Source: Pseudozobellia sp. WGM2
GTDB taxonomy: Bacteria; Bacteroidota; Bacteroidia; Flavobacteriales; Flavobacteriaceae
DNA length: 64,000 nt
Assembly (NCBI RefSeq): GCF_017810075.1
Contig: NZ_JADNYK010000004.1
Coordinates: 186,001 to 250,000 of the forward strand
Reading direction: 5' to 3'
Under the pieces are notes generated by a model. The model was not told where the DNA came from and made no database searches. It saw nothing but the letters and a program-made list of their open reading frames with translations. The translations under genes were made by a program, and so were the position numbers. This document shows, piece by piece, positions 27,861 through 37,786 of this stretch. How positions within the stretch are numbered: position 1 is the first letter of the stretch; every line of letters starts with the position of its first letter.

Positions 27861-29633
27861 ATGACAGAAATCACTCGACTTTTTGACTTTCCATATTACC
27901 AATTGAAGAATTTTAATTTGGAGAAATCTTTGGTTACAAAGGTTAATGGAAACTGGATTGCTACCTCAACGCAGGAATACGTAGATAAAGCTAACGCTAT
28001 CAGCCGTGCTTTACTTCGAATGGGGGTAAAAACCAATGACAAAATCGCGGTTATTTCGATGACCAATCGAACAGAATGGAACGTCATGGATATCGGAATC
28101 TTACAACTAGGTGCGCAAAATGTGCCTATATACCCGACGATTTCCGAAGAAGATTATGCTTACGTTCTTAATCACTCTGGGTCTCATTATTGTTTTGTCT
28201 CTTGCGAAGAAGTATACAACAAGGTAATGTCGATTAAAGACCAAGTTCCTCTTCTGAAAGAGGTCTATTCTTTTGACGAGCTTTCCTCATGCAAGAATTG
28301 GAGCGAAGTTTTAGACCTTGGTGCCGATATCTCGAATCAAAAAGAAGTCGAAACATTGAAAAATAATGTCAAGGCATCTGATTTGGCCACTTTAATCTAT
28401 ACTTCAGGTACTACCGGAAGACCAAAAGGGGTTATGCTTTCTCATGAAAATTTGGTAAGCAACGCTTTAGAGAGCTCTAAACGCTTTCCTATTGTCGATG
28501 GAAAAACAAAATCACTTAGTTTTCTTCCTTTATGTCATGTGTATGAACGCATGCTTATTTACCTATATCAATTTAGGGGGGTAACCATTTACTATGCTGA
28601 ATCTCTAGATAAAATCAGTGAAAACCTTAAAGAAACCGGCCCAAATGTGATGACCGCTGTTCCACGCTTGCTTGAAAAAGTATATGACAAAATTTTAGCG
28701 AAAGGTAGCGAGCTTACCGGTATAAAGAAGAAATTGTTCTTTTGGGCCATTGACATAGGTCTTGCATATGAGCCTTATGGAAAAAACGGATGGTGGTACG
28801 AGCAAAAGCTTGCCCTGGCCCGTAAGCTTATTTTCAGTAAATGGAAAGAAGGTCTTGGCGGAAACTTGAGCCTTATCGCTTCTGGCAGTGCTGCTTTGCA
28901 ACCACGATTGGCCCGCATTTTTAATGCTGCGGAATTTGGTCTTATGGAGGGCTATGGCCTTACCGAAACCTCGCCGGTAATTTCGGTAAACGATATGCGT
29001 GACGGAGGTTTTAGAATTGGTACGGTCGGTATTCCAATAGATAGAACCGAGGTGAAAATTGCTGAAGACGGAGAAATTTGTATCAAAGGTCCTCAGGTGA
29101 TGATGGGCTATTATAACGACCCCGAAAAAACCGGTGAAGTATTAATCGATGGCTATTTTCATACAGGTGACATAGGTGAAATAGATCAAGATGGTTTTTT
29201 AAAAATAACAGATCGTAAAAAGGAAATGTTCAAAACCTCGGGTGGTAAATACGTTGCTCCCCAACTCTTGGAGAACCGTTTTAAACAATCTCGCTTTATT
29301 GAGCAGATTATGGTGGTCGGTGAAGGTGAGAAAATGCCCGCTGCCATCATTCAGCCTGATTTTGAATACTTGAACGAATGGGCTAAACAACAGAATATTA
29401 CCATACCTGAAAATTCTGATATCGTGCTCAACGAAAAAGTATTGCAGCAATATCAAAAAGAGGTTGATGAGGCCAATGAAAAATTTGCCAAATGGGAAAA
29501 AGTAAAACAGTTCAGACTTACGCCCGATGTTTGGAGCATAAGTGACGGACACCTTACCCCTACCATGAAATTGAGAAGAAAGATTGTGAAAGAAAAATAT
29601 ATCGAGCTTTACAACGATATCTACGGTTACTAG
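27861..29633 (+). CDS. Long-chain fatty acid-CoA ligase (AMP-forming)
   Basis: A 590-residue ANL-superfamily enzyme that would activate fatty acids with ATP and CoA. Motifs are the P-loop-like YTSGTTGRPKG (near 180), GYGLTETSPV (near 363), HTGDIG and ITDRKKEMFKTSGGKYVAP near 450-470 with the hinge. The protein is longer than FadD but similar to eukaryote-like long-chain synthetases found in Bacteroidota. It precedes the fadNAE-like operon and would provide its acyl-CoA substrates. A 170-base gap with its own promoter separates the two. Confidence 0.9.
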   Translation: MTEITRLFDFPYYQLKNFNLEKSLVTKVNGNWIATSTQEYVDKANAISRALLRMGVKTNDKIAVISMTNRTEWNVMDIGILQLGAQNVPIYPTISEEDYAYVLNHSGSHYCFVSCEEVYNKVMSIKDQVPLLKEVYSFDELSSCKNWSEVLDLGADISNQKEVETLKNNVKASDLATLIYTSGTTGRPKGVMLSHENLVSNALESSKRFPIVDGKTKSLSFLPLCHVYERMLIYLYQFRGVTIYYAESLDKISENLKETGPNVMTAVPRLLEKVYDKILAKGSELTGIKKKLFFWAIDIGLAYEPYGKNGWWYEQKLALARKLIFSKWKEGLGGNLSLIASGSAALQPRLARIFNAAEFGLMEGYGLTETSPVISVNDMRDGGFRIGTVGIPIDRTEVKIAEDGEICIKGPQVMMGYYNDPEKTGEVLIDGYFHTGDIGEIDQDGFLKITDRKKEMFKTSGGKYVAPQLLENRFKQSRFIEQIMVVGEGEKMPAAIIQPDFEYLNEWAKQQNITIPENSDIVLNEKVLQQYQKEVDEANEKFAKWEKVKQFRLTPDVWSISDGHLTPTMKLRRKIVKEKYIELYNDIYGY

Positions 29634-29750
29634 ATAAAAAATTATAACAGCTATTGAGCCCAACCATTTGCATACCAGATTTTAACACTAACCTTCTCGA
29701 TGCCTAAAGAGATTAAACCAGTGCTATGAACTAATCATTTTTTTGATTAT

Positions 29751-29785
29751 TTATTATGCATGCATAATAAATTTTCTTATATTTG
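29751..29785 (+). promoter_or_regulatory. Palindromic operator and -7 element before marR-fadNAE
   Basis: A perfect 20-bp palindrome, ttattatgcatgcataataa (29751-29770), is followed 7 bases later by TATATTTG (29778-29785), a match to the Bacteroidota -7 box, 20 bases before the marR ATG. The palindrome covers the place of the -33 box and spacer, as for a repressor operator. MarR-family proteins bind palindromes of this size, so autoregulation is a reasonable inference. Confidence 0.6.
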
Positions 29786-29804
29786 GAATACCTAACTCCA
29801 ACCG

Positions 29805-30272
29805 ATGAAAGAGATTACGATTGACTATGCACTTCGTGCAACATGGCAGGCCGTTGCAAGAATGTATAACGAAGAGGCTAAAAAGTTCGGTTCTACCATG
29901 GCGGTCGGGTTTACCTTGTTGAGCATTGATCCGAAAACAGGTACACCCTCAACATCGTTAGGCCCTAAAATGGGTATGGAGGCCACAAGTCTCTCCCGTA
30001 TTTTAAAAAGAATGGAAGAGCAGGGTTTAATCGAAAGAAAACCTAACCCAAATGATGGGCGCGGAGTTTTGATTCACCTAACGGATTTCGGCCTTGAAAA
30101 ACGAACAGATTCAAAGAATGTGGTACTGCGTTTTAATGAGACGATACGTTCAAAGGTTTCCGAAGAAAATTTAGAGGGTTTCTTTACCGTAATGGGCTCG
30201 ATAAACGAAATGATTTCAGAAAAGAACATTCAAACCAGTGATAATGCGATCAACGGTCAGAAAACAAATTGA
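29805..30272 (+). CDS. MarR family transcriptional regulator
   Basis: A 155-residue winged-helix regulator. The DNA-binding helix is MEATSLSRILKRMEEQGL (near 58-75) and the wing ERKPNPNDGRGVLIHLTDFG (near 78-97). Helices at both ends form the dimer domain. It is the first gene before a beta-oxidation operon (28 bases to the next start), so it most likely controls fatty-acid degradation in response to acyl-CoA or a related ligand. That ligand is inferred, not visible. Confidence 0.9.
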   Translation: MKEITIDYALRATWQAVARMYNEEAKKFGSTMAVGFTLLSIDPKTGTPSTSLGPKMGMEATSLSRILKRMEEQGLIERKPNPNDGRGVLIHLTDFGLEKRTDSKNVVLRFNETIRSKVSEENLEGFFTVMGSINEMISEKNIQTSDNAINGQKTN

Positions 30273-30300
30273 CCACTTAACCTATAAATAATATTGAACA

Positions 30301-32706
30301 GTGAACAAGCACATTAATAAAGTCGCGGTTATAGGATCCGGAATTATGGGAAGCGGTATCGCCTGCCATTTTGCCAATATAGGAGTCGAAGTTCTTCTCC
30401 TAGATATCGTTCCAAGAGAATTGAACGAAAAGGAAAAGAAGAAAGGGTTGACCCTAGATGATAAAGTGGTTCGCAATCGCTTAGTGAACGAATCTTTAAC
30501 AGCGGCCCTGAAATCTAAGCCCTCGCCTATCTATCATCAAAAATTCGCGTCGCGAATTACATCGGGCAATCTTGAAGATGATATCGCTAAGGTATCAGAG
30601 GTAGACTGGATCATCGAAGTAGTAGTCGAACGATTAGATATTAAAAAGAAGGTGTTTGAAAATCTTGAAAAACATCGTACTCCGGGTACATTAATAACAT
30701 CTAACACGTCAGGTATACCCATAAAGTTTATGTCTGAAGGTCGAAGTGATGATTTTCAGAAACATTTCTGTGGTACGCACTTCTTTAACCCTGCGAGATA
30801 CTTAAAACTCTTTGAGATTATTCCAGGTCCTAAAACATCTCCCGAGGTTCTTGACTTCTTAAATAGTTACGGGGAGAAATTCTTAGGTAAGACATCGGTT
30901 GTTGCCAAAGATACTCCCGCTTTTATCGGAAACCGAATTGGCATATTCAGCATTCAGAGTCTTTTTCATATGGTAAAAGATATGGGCATGACGGTAGAAG
31001 AGGTTGACAAACTAACTGGGCCGGTTATCGGCAGGCCAAAGTCTGCCACTTTTAGAACCGTAGATGTTGTAGGTCTAGACACATTAGTGCATGTAGCCAA
31101 TGGAATTTACGAAAATTGTAAAAGCGACGAGCGCCACGAAATTTTTAAGCTACCCAACTTCATCGATACCATGATGGAAAACAAATGGTTGGGAAGTAAA
31201 ACAGGCCAAGGCTTTTACAAAAAAACCAAGGGTAAAGATGGAAAGACCGAGATTCTGACCTTGGATTTAGATACTATGGACTATCGGTCAAAGAAAAGTG
31301 CCAAGTTTGCAACTTTAGAGCTGACTAAAACGATAGATAAGGTAATCGACCGTTTTAGCGTTTTGACAGGTGGCAAAGACAAGGCAGGAGAGTTTTACAG
31401 AAAGAGCTTTGGTCAACTCTTTGCTTATGTCTCACATAGGATTCCTGAAATTTCAGATGAACTCTACAAAATAGATGATGCCATGAAAGCCGGTTTCGGC
31501 TGGGAACACGGCCCTTTTCAAATCTGGGATGCCGTTGGGCTCGATAAAGGTTTAGAATTTATAAAGAATGAAAGCCAAGCGGCTGCAGCATGGGTCGAAG
31601 AAATGAAAGCAGCGGGAATTGATTCCTTTTATTCCGTAAAAGATGGCGCTACTTATTTCTACGACATTTCAAAGAAGGCCATGCAAAAAGTGCCTGGTCA
31701 AGATGCATTCATTATTCTTGATAATATCAGAGAATCGAAAGAGGTTTTCAAAAACAATGGTGTTGTTGTAGAAGATTTAGGTGATGGCATTTTGAATGTC
31801 GAATTTCAGTCTAAAATGAACACCATTGGTGGTGATGTATTATCGGGCTTGAACAAAGCCCTCGACATGGCAGAAAAAGATTACCAAGGCTTAGTGGTAG
31901 GTAATCAGGCAGCCAACTTTTCAGTAGGTGCGAATATCGGAATGATATTTATGATGGCCGTTGAACAAGAGTACGATGAATTGAACATGGCTATCAAAAT
32001 GTTTCAAGATACGATGATGCGTATGCGCTATTCTTCTATTCCGACGGTATCAGCTCCTCATGGGATGACGCTAGGTGGAGGCTGTGAACTTTCCTTACAT
32101 GCCGATAAAGTTGTGGCAGCTGCCGAGACCTATATCGGCTTGGTCGAATTTGGTGTAGGAGTGATTCCTGGTGGTGGAGGCTCAAAAGAGTTTGCAGTTC
32201 GTGCCCAAGACACCTTCAAGAAAAACGATGTCGAGTTAAATGTTTTGCAGGAATATTTCTTGACGATCGGTATGGCAAAAGTATCTACTTCGGCCTACGA
32301 AGCTTATGACTTGGGAATTCTTCAAAAAGGCAAAGATATTGTGGTAGTGAACAAAGACCGGCAAATCGCCACAGCGAAAGCACACGCTAAATTGATGGCA
32401 GAATCGGGCTATACCCAACCAGTGAAGCGAAAAGATATTAAAGTGCTTGGAAAGCAAGCATTGGGTATGTTTTTGGTCGGTACCGATTCGATGGAGGCAA
32501 GCCACTATATTAGTGAACATGATAAAAAAATCGCTAATAAACTTGCCTATGTAATGGCAGGTGGTGACTTGTCAGAGCCGACGATGGTCGATGAACAATA
32601 CCTTCTTGATTTAGAACGAGAAGCATTTTTATCTCTATGTACAGAAAGAAAGACGTTGGAAAGGATACAACATATGTTGAAAACAGGAAAACCACTTAGA
32701 AATTAA
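30301..32706 (+). CDS. fadN: 3-hydroxyacyl-CoA dehydrogenase / enoyl-CoA hydratase (FadN-type)
   Basis: An 801-residue bifunctional beta-oxidation enzyme with GTG start. The dehydrogenase is N-terminal: NAD-binding VIGSGIMGSGIACHFANIG near residue 10 and the catalytic-histidine segment FCGTHFFNPARY near 157-168. The hydratase is C-terminal: the oxyanion region NFSVGANIGMIF, then GGGCELSLHADK and GLVEFGVGVIPGGGG, which hold the two catalytic glutamates. This order is the reverse of E. coli FadB and equals Bacillus FadN. It lies 4 bases before the thiolase gene. Confidence 0.9.
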   Translation: MNKHINKVAVIGSGIMGSGIACHFANIGVEVLLLDIVPRELNEKEKKKGLTLDDKVVRNRLVNESLTAALKSKPSPIYHQKFASRITSGNLEDDIAKVSEVDWIIEVVVERLDIKKKVFENLEKHRTPGTLITSNTSGIPIKFMSEGRSDDFQKHFCGTHFFNPARYLKLFEIIPGPKTSPEVLDFLNSYGEKFLGKTSVVAKDTPAFIGNRIGIFSIQSLFHMVKDMGMTVEEVDKLTGPVIGRPKSATFRTVDVVGLDTLVHVANGIYENCKSDERHEIFKLPNFIDTMMENKWLGSKTGQGFYKKTKGKDGKTEILTLDLDTMDYRSKKSAKFATLELTKTIDKVIDRFSVLTGGKDKAGEFYRKSFGQLFAYVSHRIPEISDELYKIDDAMKAGFGWEHGPFQIWDAVGLDKGLEFIKNESQAAAAWVEEMKAAGIDSFYSVKDGATYFYDISKKAMQKVPGQDAFIILDNIRESKEVFKNNGVVVEDLGDGILNVEFQSKMNTIGGDVLSGLNKALDMAEKDYQGLVVGNQAANFSVGANIGMIFMMAVEQEYDELNMAIKMFQDTMMRMRYSSIPTVSAPHGMTLGGGCELSLHADKVVAAAETYIGLVEFGVGVIPGGGGSKEFAVRAQDTFKKNDVELNVLQEYFLTIGMAKVSTSAYEAYDLGILQKGKDIVVVNKDRQIATAKAHAKLMAESGYTQPVKRKDIKVLGKQALGMFLVGTDSMEASHYISEHDKKIANKLAYVMAGGDLSEPTMVDEQYLLDLEREAFLSLCTERKTLERIQHMLKTGKPLRN

Positions 32707-32710
32707 AAAA

Positions 32711-33898
32711 ATGAGAACAGCATATATAGTAAAAGGATATAGAACTGCAGTCGGAAAATCGGGTAAAGGAGGATTTCGCTTTAAAAGAGCAGATGAACTT
32801 GCAGCTGAAACCATTCAATATTTAATGGGCAAGTTACCTGATTTTGACAGAAAAAGAATTGATGATGTTATTGTAGGTAACGCCATGCCCGAAGGGTCAC
32901 AAGGTCTTAACATGGGAAGGTTAATTTCTCTCATGGGCCTAGATATTGTAGATGTTCCCGGTGTTACCGTAAACCGTTTTTGTTCATCGGGACTAGAAAC
33001 AATCGGTATCGCTACTGCCAAAATACAATCAGGAATGGCCGATTGTATTATCGCTGGAGGCGTTGAAAGTATGAGCTCCGTTCCCATGACAGGTTTTAAG
33101 ACCGAATTGAATTATGACCTCGTCAAATCGGGTCACGAAGATTACTATTGGGGAATGGGAAACACTGCTGAAGCTGTGGCCCAAGAATTTAAAGTTTCAC
33201 GAACAGACCAAGATGAGTTTGCGTTCAACTCACATCAAAAAGCTTTAAAAGCACAAGCTGAAGATAGATTTCAAGACCAAATCGTACCTATTGAAGTTGA
33301 GCAAACTTATGTAAATGAAGGTAAGAAAGAAACAAAAAAATATACGGTCACCAAAGATGAAGGGCCACGTGCCGATACTTCCCTTGAAGTGCTTGGTAAA
33401 TTAAGACCTGTTTTTGCGGCAAATGGAAGTGTAACCGCAGGAAATTCATCGCAGACAAGTGATGGTGCCGCATTTGTTATGGTGATGAGTGAAGAAATGG
33501 TCAAAGAACTGAACTTAGAACCAGAAGCGAGATTGGTCAGTTATGCCGCTGCCGGTGTCGAGCCTCGTATAATGGGTATAGGCCCCGTTAAGGCAGTTCC
33601 AAAGGCATTGAATCAGGCCGGTCTCAAGCAGAGCGACATTGAACTTATTGAATTGAATGAAGCATTCGCTTCACAATCAATAGCCGTCATTCGTGAACTT
33701 GGCTTGAATGGTGATATTGTTAACGTGAACGGGGGTGCAATCGCTTTGGGCCATCCGCTCGGCTGTACAGGGGGTAAACTCTCCGTTCAACTGTTCGATG
33801 AAATGCGAAAACGTAACCTGCAAGGCAAGCATGGTCTTGTTACTATGTGTGTGGGTACCGGGCAAGGTGCAGCTGGCATTTTCGAGTTTTTGAAATAG
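32711..33898 (+). CDS. fadA: Acetyl-CoA C-acyltransferase (3-ketoacyl-CoA thiolase)
   Basis: A 395-residue thiolase that cleaves 3-ketoacyl-CoA. Cys91 in NRFCSSGLETIG is the acyl-binding nucleophile; GHPLGCTGG carries the active histidine and CVGTGQGAAGIFE the second active cysteine. An ELNEAFASQSIAVIRELG signature is present. Position directly after fadN and before an acyl-CoA dehydrogenase marks it as the degradative enzyme rather than a biosynthetic acetoacetyl-CoA thiolase. Confidence 0.93.
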   Translation: MRTAYIVKGYRTAVGKSGKGGFRFKRADELAAETIQYLMGKLPDFDRKRIDDVIVGNAMPEGSQGLNMGRLISLMGLDIVDVPGVTVNRFCSSGLETIGIATAKIQSGMADCIIAGGVESMSSVPMTGFKTELNYDLVKSGHEDYYWGMGNTAEAVAQEFKVSRTDQDEFAFNSHQKALKAQAEDRFQDQIVPIEVEQTYVNEGKKETKKYTVTKDEGPRADTSLEVLGKLRPVFAANGSVTAGNSSQTSDGAAFVMVMSEEMVKELNLEPEARLVSYAAAGVEPRIMGIGPVKAVPKALNQAGLKQSDIELIELNEAFASQSIAVIRELGLNGDIVNVNGGAIALGHPLGCTGGKLSVQLFDEMRKRNLQGKHGLVTMCVGTGQGAAGIFEFLK

Positions 33899-33980
33899 TC
33901 TTATTTACTATCAAAAATTGAATGATTTTATAGTAACTAGGCTACATACAGATTTTCTTAATACTTAAACTAACAACAAC

Positions 33981-35795
33981 ATGAGTACTGAAACAATACA
34001 AAAAGATAACCTGTTGAGAGGAGGGCAATTCTTGGTCAAGGAGACTAAGTGCGAAGATATTTTCACCTTAGAAGACCTTAATGAAGAACAACGCATGATG
34101 CGTGAGAGCACGAAAGAATTTGTTGACCGTGAACTTTGGGCCCATTGGGAACGTTTTGAGAAAAAAGATTATGCCTATACAGAAGAATGTATGCGTAAAG
34201 CCGGTGAGTTGGGCCTTTTAAGCGTCGCCGTACCGGAAGCTTACGGTGGTATGGGAATGGGTTTTGTTTCTACCATGTTGGTCTGTGATTATATTTCCGG
34301 GGCTACTGGTTCGTTCAGTACCGCCTTTGGGGCTCACACCGGTATCGGAACCATGCCAATTACCCTGTACGGTACGGAAGAGCAAAAGCTCAAATATGTG
34401 CCAAAATTAGCTTCCGGTGAATGGTTCGGTGCCTATTGTTTAACAGAACCAGGGGCCGGATCTGATGCGAATTCAGGTAAAACTAAGGCTGTTTTATCCG
34501 AAGATGGAAAATACTACAGTATTACCGGGCAGAAAATGTGGATTTCAAATGCCGGATTTTGCAACCTGTTTATTGTATTTGCTCGAATAGAAGATGATAA
34601 GAATATTACAGGGTTCATCGTTGAAAATGACCCTAAAAATGGAATAAGTTTAGGAGAGGAAGAAAAGAAATTAGGCATACACTCCTCCTCTACTCGCCAA
34701 GTTTTCTTTAATGAGACCAAAGTGCCAGTTGAGAATATGCTTTCAGAGAGAGGCAATGGTTTCAAAATCGCCATGAATGCTCTTAATGTGGGTAGAATTA
34801 AGTTGGCTGCCGCTTGTCTTGAAGCACAGCGACGAGTTGTAACCGAAGGTGTCAAGTATGCCAATGAAAGAGTTCAGTTTAAAACCCCGATTATAAATTT
34901 TGGGGCCATTAAAGCAAAAATTGCGGATATGGCCGTAAATGCTTACGCTGGTGAATCGGCTTGTTACCGAGCTGCGAAAAATATAGAGGATAGAATCGAG
35001 ATTCGTCAATCGGAAGGAAACTCACATCAAGAAGCTGAATTAAAGGGTGTCGAAGAATACGCTATCGAATGTTCAATTTTGAAAGTAGCGGTTTCTGAAG
35101 ATGTACAGCAAACCACCGATGAAGGTGTTCAAATTTATGGAGGTATGGGCTTCAGTGCCGATGCACCGATGGAAAAGGCTTGGCGTGACGCGCGTATCGC
35201 CCGAATATATGAAGGAACCAATGAAATCAATAGAATGCTGGCCGTAGGAATGTTGGTCAAAAAGGCTATGAAAGGTCATGTAGACCTATTGGGCCCGGCG
35301 ACTGCCGTCGCTGATGAACTTATGGGCATACCTTCTTTCGATACTCCGGATTTTTCTGAACTTTTTTCAGAGGAAAAGGATTTGCTTTCCAGATTGAAAA
35401 AGGTCTTTCTTATGGTAGCCGGAAGCGCTGTTCAAAAATTCGGTCCCGAATTGGAGAACCATCAACAGTTGATGTTGGCCGCATCCGATATTCTTATTGA
35501 AGTGTATATGGCAGAAAGTACCATTTTAAGAACGGAAAAAAATGCAAAACGTTTTGGCGAAGAGGCACAAGCGACTCAAATCGCCATGGCAAAACTCTAC
35601 TTATACAATGCTACCGAAACCGTTATTAGAAAAGGAAAAGAGGCAATTATCTCTTTTGCTGAAGGAGACGAGCAGAGAATGATGCTTATGGGGCTTAAAA
35701 GGTTCACTAAATATACGAACAACCCCAATGTGGTTGCCCTACGAACCCAGATAGCAGATAAGGTTTCATCTGACAACACCTATTCGTTTGACTAA
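33981..35795 (+). CDS. fadE: Acyl-CoA dehydrogenase (FadE-type, about 600 aa)
   Basis: A 604-residue FAD-dependent dehydrogenase for the first oxidation step. Signatures are YCLTEPGAGSDANS (near 150-163), ITGQKMWISNAG (near 180), the catalytic-base region RIYEGTNEINRM near 405 and VQIYGGMGFSADAPMEKAWRD. The C-terminal extension of about 180 residues beyond the classic 380-residue fold agrees with the Bacillus FadE type. It ends the fadNAE-like unit; the 82-base gap from fadA contains no terminator. Confidence 0.93.
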   Translation: MSTETIQKDNLLRGGQFLVKETKCEDIFTLEDLNEEQRMMRESTKEFVDRELWAHWERFEKKDYAYTEECMRKAGELGLLSVAVPEAYGGMGMGFVSTMLVCDYISGATGSFSTAFGAHTGIGTMPITLYGTEEQKLKYVPKLASGEWFGAYCLTEPGAGSDANSGKTKAVLSEDGKYYSITGQKMWISNAGFCNLFIVFARIEDDKNITGFIVENDPKNGISLGEEEKKLGIHSSSTRQVFFNETKVPVENMLSERGNGFKIAMNALNVGRIKLAAACLEAQRRVVTEGVKYANERVQFKTPIINFGAIKAKIADMAVNAYAGESACYRAAKNIEDRIEIRQSEGNSHQEAELKGVEEYAIECSILKVAVSEDVQQTTDEGVQIYGGMGFSADAPMEKAWRDARIARIYEGTNEINRMLAVGMLVKKAMKGHVDLLGPATAVADELMGIPSFDTPDFSELFSEEKDLLSRLKKVFLMVAGSAVQKFGPELENHQQLMLAASDILIEVYMAESTILRTEKNAKRFGEEAQATQIAMAKLYLYNATETVIRKGKEAIISFAEGDEQRMMLMGLKRFTKYTNNPNVVALRTQIADKVSSDNTYSFD

Positions 35796-35827
35796 TTCAA
35801 ATATGTGTTTCTTGTGCTTAGGCATAT

Positions 35828-35853
35828 AAAAACCGCCCAATGGGCGGTTTTTT
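35828..35853. terminator. Bidirectional terminator between fadE and the GH15 gene
   Basis: An 11-bp stem (aaaaaccgccc / gggcggttttt) with loop aat and further T, between convergent genes. Confidence 0.88.
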
Positions 35854-35881
35854 CATTTATCACTTTTACTAAAATAAACTA

Positions 35882-37684
35882 CTACTCTCGCATAGACTCC
35901 AATATTTTCTCTTCGCTATGTTTCTTAGAAAAATTAATGGCACATTCTATTAAGGCCAAGTGAGAATATGCTTGTGGAAAGTTTCCTAATAGCCTTTTGC
36001 TTTCAAAATCGATATCTTCACTGAATAAGCCTAGGTGATTGCTGTAACTTAACAATCTATCGAAATATTCCATAGCTTTTTCCTCCTGCCCTATCTTAAA
36101 CAGGCTATTTACAAACCAGAAGGTGCAAACGGTGAAAGAAGAAGAGGGCAATCCAAAATCATCTTCATTTTTGTATCGGTATAAAAGGCCGTCATTACTA
36201 AGTTCTTTTTCAATCGCCTCAACTGTACTTATGAACTTTTCGTGCTTTGCATCGATACAACCATAAGATTCCATCAATAATACCGAAGCATCTAAGTGTT
36301 TTGAACCATATGATTGTGTAAAAGCCTGAACCTCGTCGTTCCAAGCATTTTCATAAATATCTGCCCATATTTCATCACGCAGGGGCTTCCACTTATCAAT
36401 TTTATGGTGCTTATTGAAAATTTTGGCCACCTTGATTGCACGGTCTATGGCCGTCCAACAAAGTACCTTTGAAAAGGTAAAATGTTTATCTTCAGAACGG
36501 AACTCCCAAATACCTTTATCGGCTTCCTTCCAATGCTTTTCAACAATCCAAACAATACCTTTGGTAATCGTCCAGATTTCCTCCCCGTTTTCAATATCTG
36601 TGCTGAATTTATCCAATTGTTCATAAATAACATCCATCAGAATACCGTAGATATCGTTTTGGCGCTGTACGTATGCCGCATTACCAACCCGAACGGGTTT
36701 TGAACCTTTATAGCCACTTAAATGGTCTAAGGTTTCTTCCGTAAGATTTTTTTCTTTGTTGATGCCGTACATGATCTGCAGTTTCTCATCCTTATCAGGA
36801 ATTAGATCAATGATAAACTGCAAATAACGCCGGGCTACATTTTTATGCCCCAATTCAGAAACAACTTTTACCACCATCGAGGCGTCGCGAATCCAACAGA
36901 AACGATAGTCCCAATTTCTTACTTCACCTATAGTCTCGGGTAAAGAGGTGGTCGCCGCAGCCAATACAGCCCCAGATTTATCGTAACTCAAAAGTTTCAA
37001 GGTTATAGCACTTCTACTAATCTCTGCATTGTATTTTCTATAGGTCGGTGTATGGTTGCTCCAATTTAACCAATACACTTTCGTACGTTCCATCTCCAAA
37101 TACATTTTCTCGGTATTTGGTTGAAATATTTTCTCATTATAACCCATAAGAAAATAACCGTCTTCGCAAACCTCTATTTCTCGGCCTTCTACTACTGCAT
37201 TCTTATTGAACGAGGTATATAAAAAAACCGTGTCAAATTTTTCGGCATGGGTAAGACTTGCAACAAAATTATGTTTCACATATGTTTTGGTCTCACCTAA
37301 GGCATATTCTAATTTGGGGTTATAGTCTACCACGAATTTTGGTCTGCCCGATATCAATTTAATATATCTGACAATTTCAGGTGGGGCATGATAGCCCCCT
37401 TCGATATTGTGATAGCGAGGCATAAAGTCATACACCTCAAATGCATTCTCCCCATCGGAAAAGGTAGTCAGCAACAATGCTGTATGCTCTATATATTGCT
37501 GGTTCACTTCATAATTGTCGTTAACGGTGAAGCTAAAGCTGCCTCCAATTTCTTCGTCAAGTAATTTTGCGAAAACCGATGAAGAATCGAATTCGGGCAA
37601 ACAGCACCAGTCTATACTACCAGTTTTTGAGATGAGAGCTGCACTTCTACAATTCCCTATAATTCCATAGTCTAAATTATCCAT
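35882..37684 (-). CDS. Glycoside hydrolase family 15 protein (probable trehalase or glucoamylase-like)
   Basis: A 600-residue cytoplasmic GH15-type enzyme without signal peptide. The N-terminus MDNLDYGIIGNCRSAALISK and the segment WCCLPEFDSSSVFAKLLDEE are the family's trehalase-like start. WDYRFCWIRDASM near residue 268 and QIMYGIN/EETLDHLSGYKG form the (alpha/alpha)6 barrel core, and EDIDFESKRLLGNFPQAYSH ends it. GH15 members next to trehalose genes are frequently trehalases; the divergent neighbour is a trehalose-6-phosphate synthase/phosphatase, so trehalose hydrolysis is my inference. Confidence 0.88.
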   Translation of the reverse strand: MDNLDYGIIGNCRSAALISKTGSIDWCCLPEFDSSSVFAKLLDEEIGGSFSFTVNDNYEVNQQYIEHTALLLTTFSDGENAFEVYDFMPRYHNIEGGYHAPPEIVRYIKLISGRPKFVVDYNPKLEYALGETKTYVKHNFVASLTHAEKFDTVFLYTSFNKNAVVEGREIEVCEDGYFLMGYNEKIFQPNTEKMYLEMERTKVYWLNWSNHTPTYRKYNAEISRSAITLKLLSYDKSGAVLAAATTSLPETIGEVRNWDYRFCWIRDASMVVKVVSELGHKNVARRYLQFIIDLIPDKDEKLQIMYGINKEKNLTEETLDHLSGYKGSKPVRVGNAAYVQRQNDIYGILMDVIYEQLDKFSTDIENGEEIWTITKGIVWIVEKHWKEADKGIWEFRSEDKHFTFSKVLCWTAIDRAIKVAKIFNKHHKIDKWKPLRDEIWADIYENAWNDEVQAFTQSYGSKHLDASVLLMESYGCIDAKHEKFISTVEAIEKELSNDGLLYRYKNEDDFGLPSSSFTVCTFWFVNSLFKIGQEEKAMEYFDRLLSYSNHLGLFSEDIDFESKRLLGNFPQAYSHLALIECAINFSKKHSEEKILESMRE

Positions 37685-37786
37685 TCAATAAAATTATTGA
37701 TTCATACGGGCACCGAATTGTTATTGCCCTTCTTTTTCCCGAAATTTAGAGAAATAAAGTTCAAATCAACACAAAAATTCCAATTT

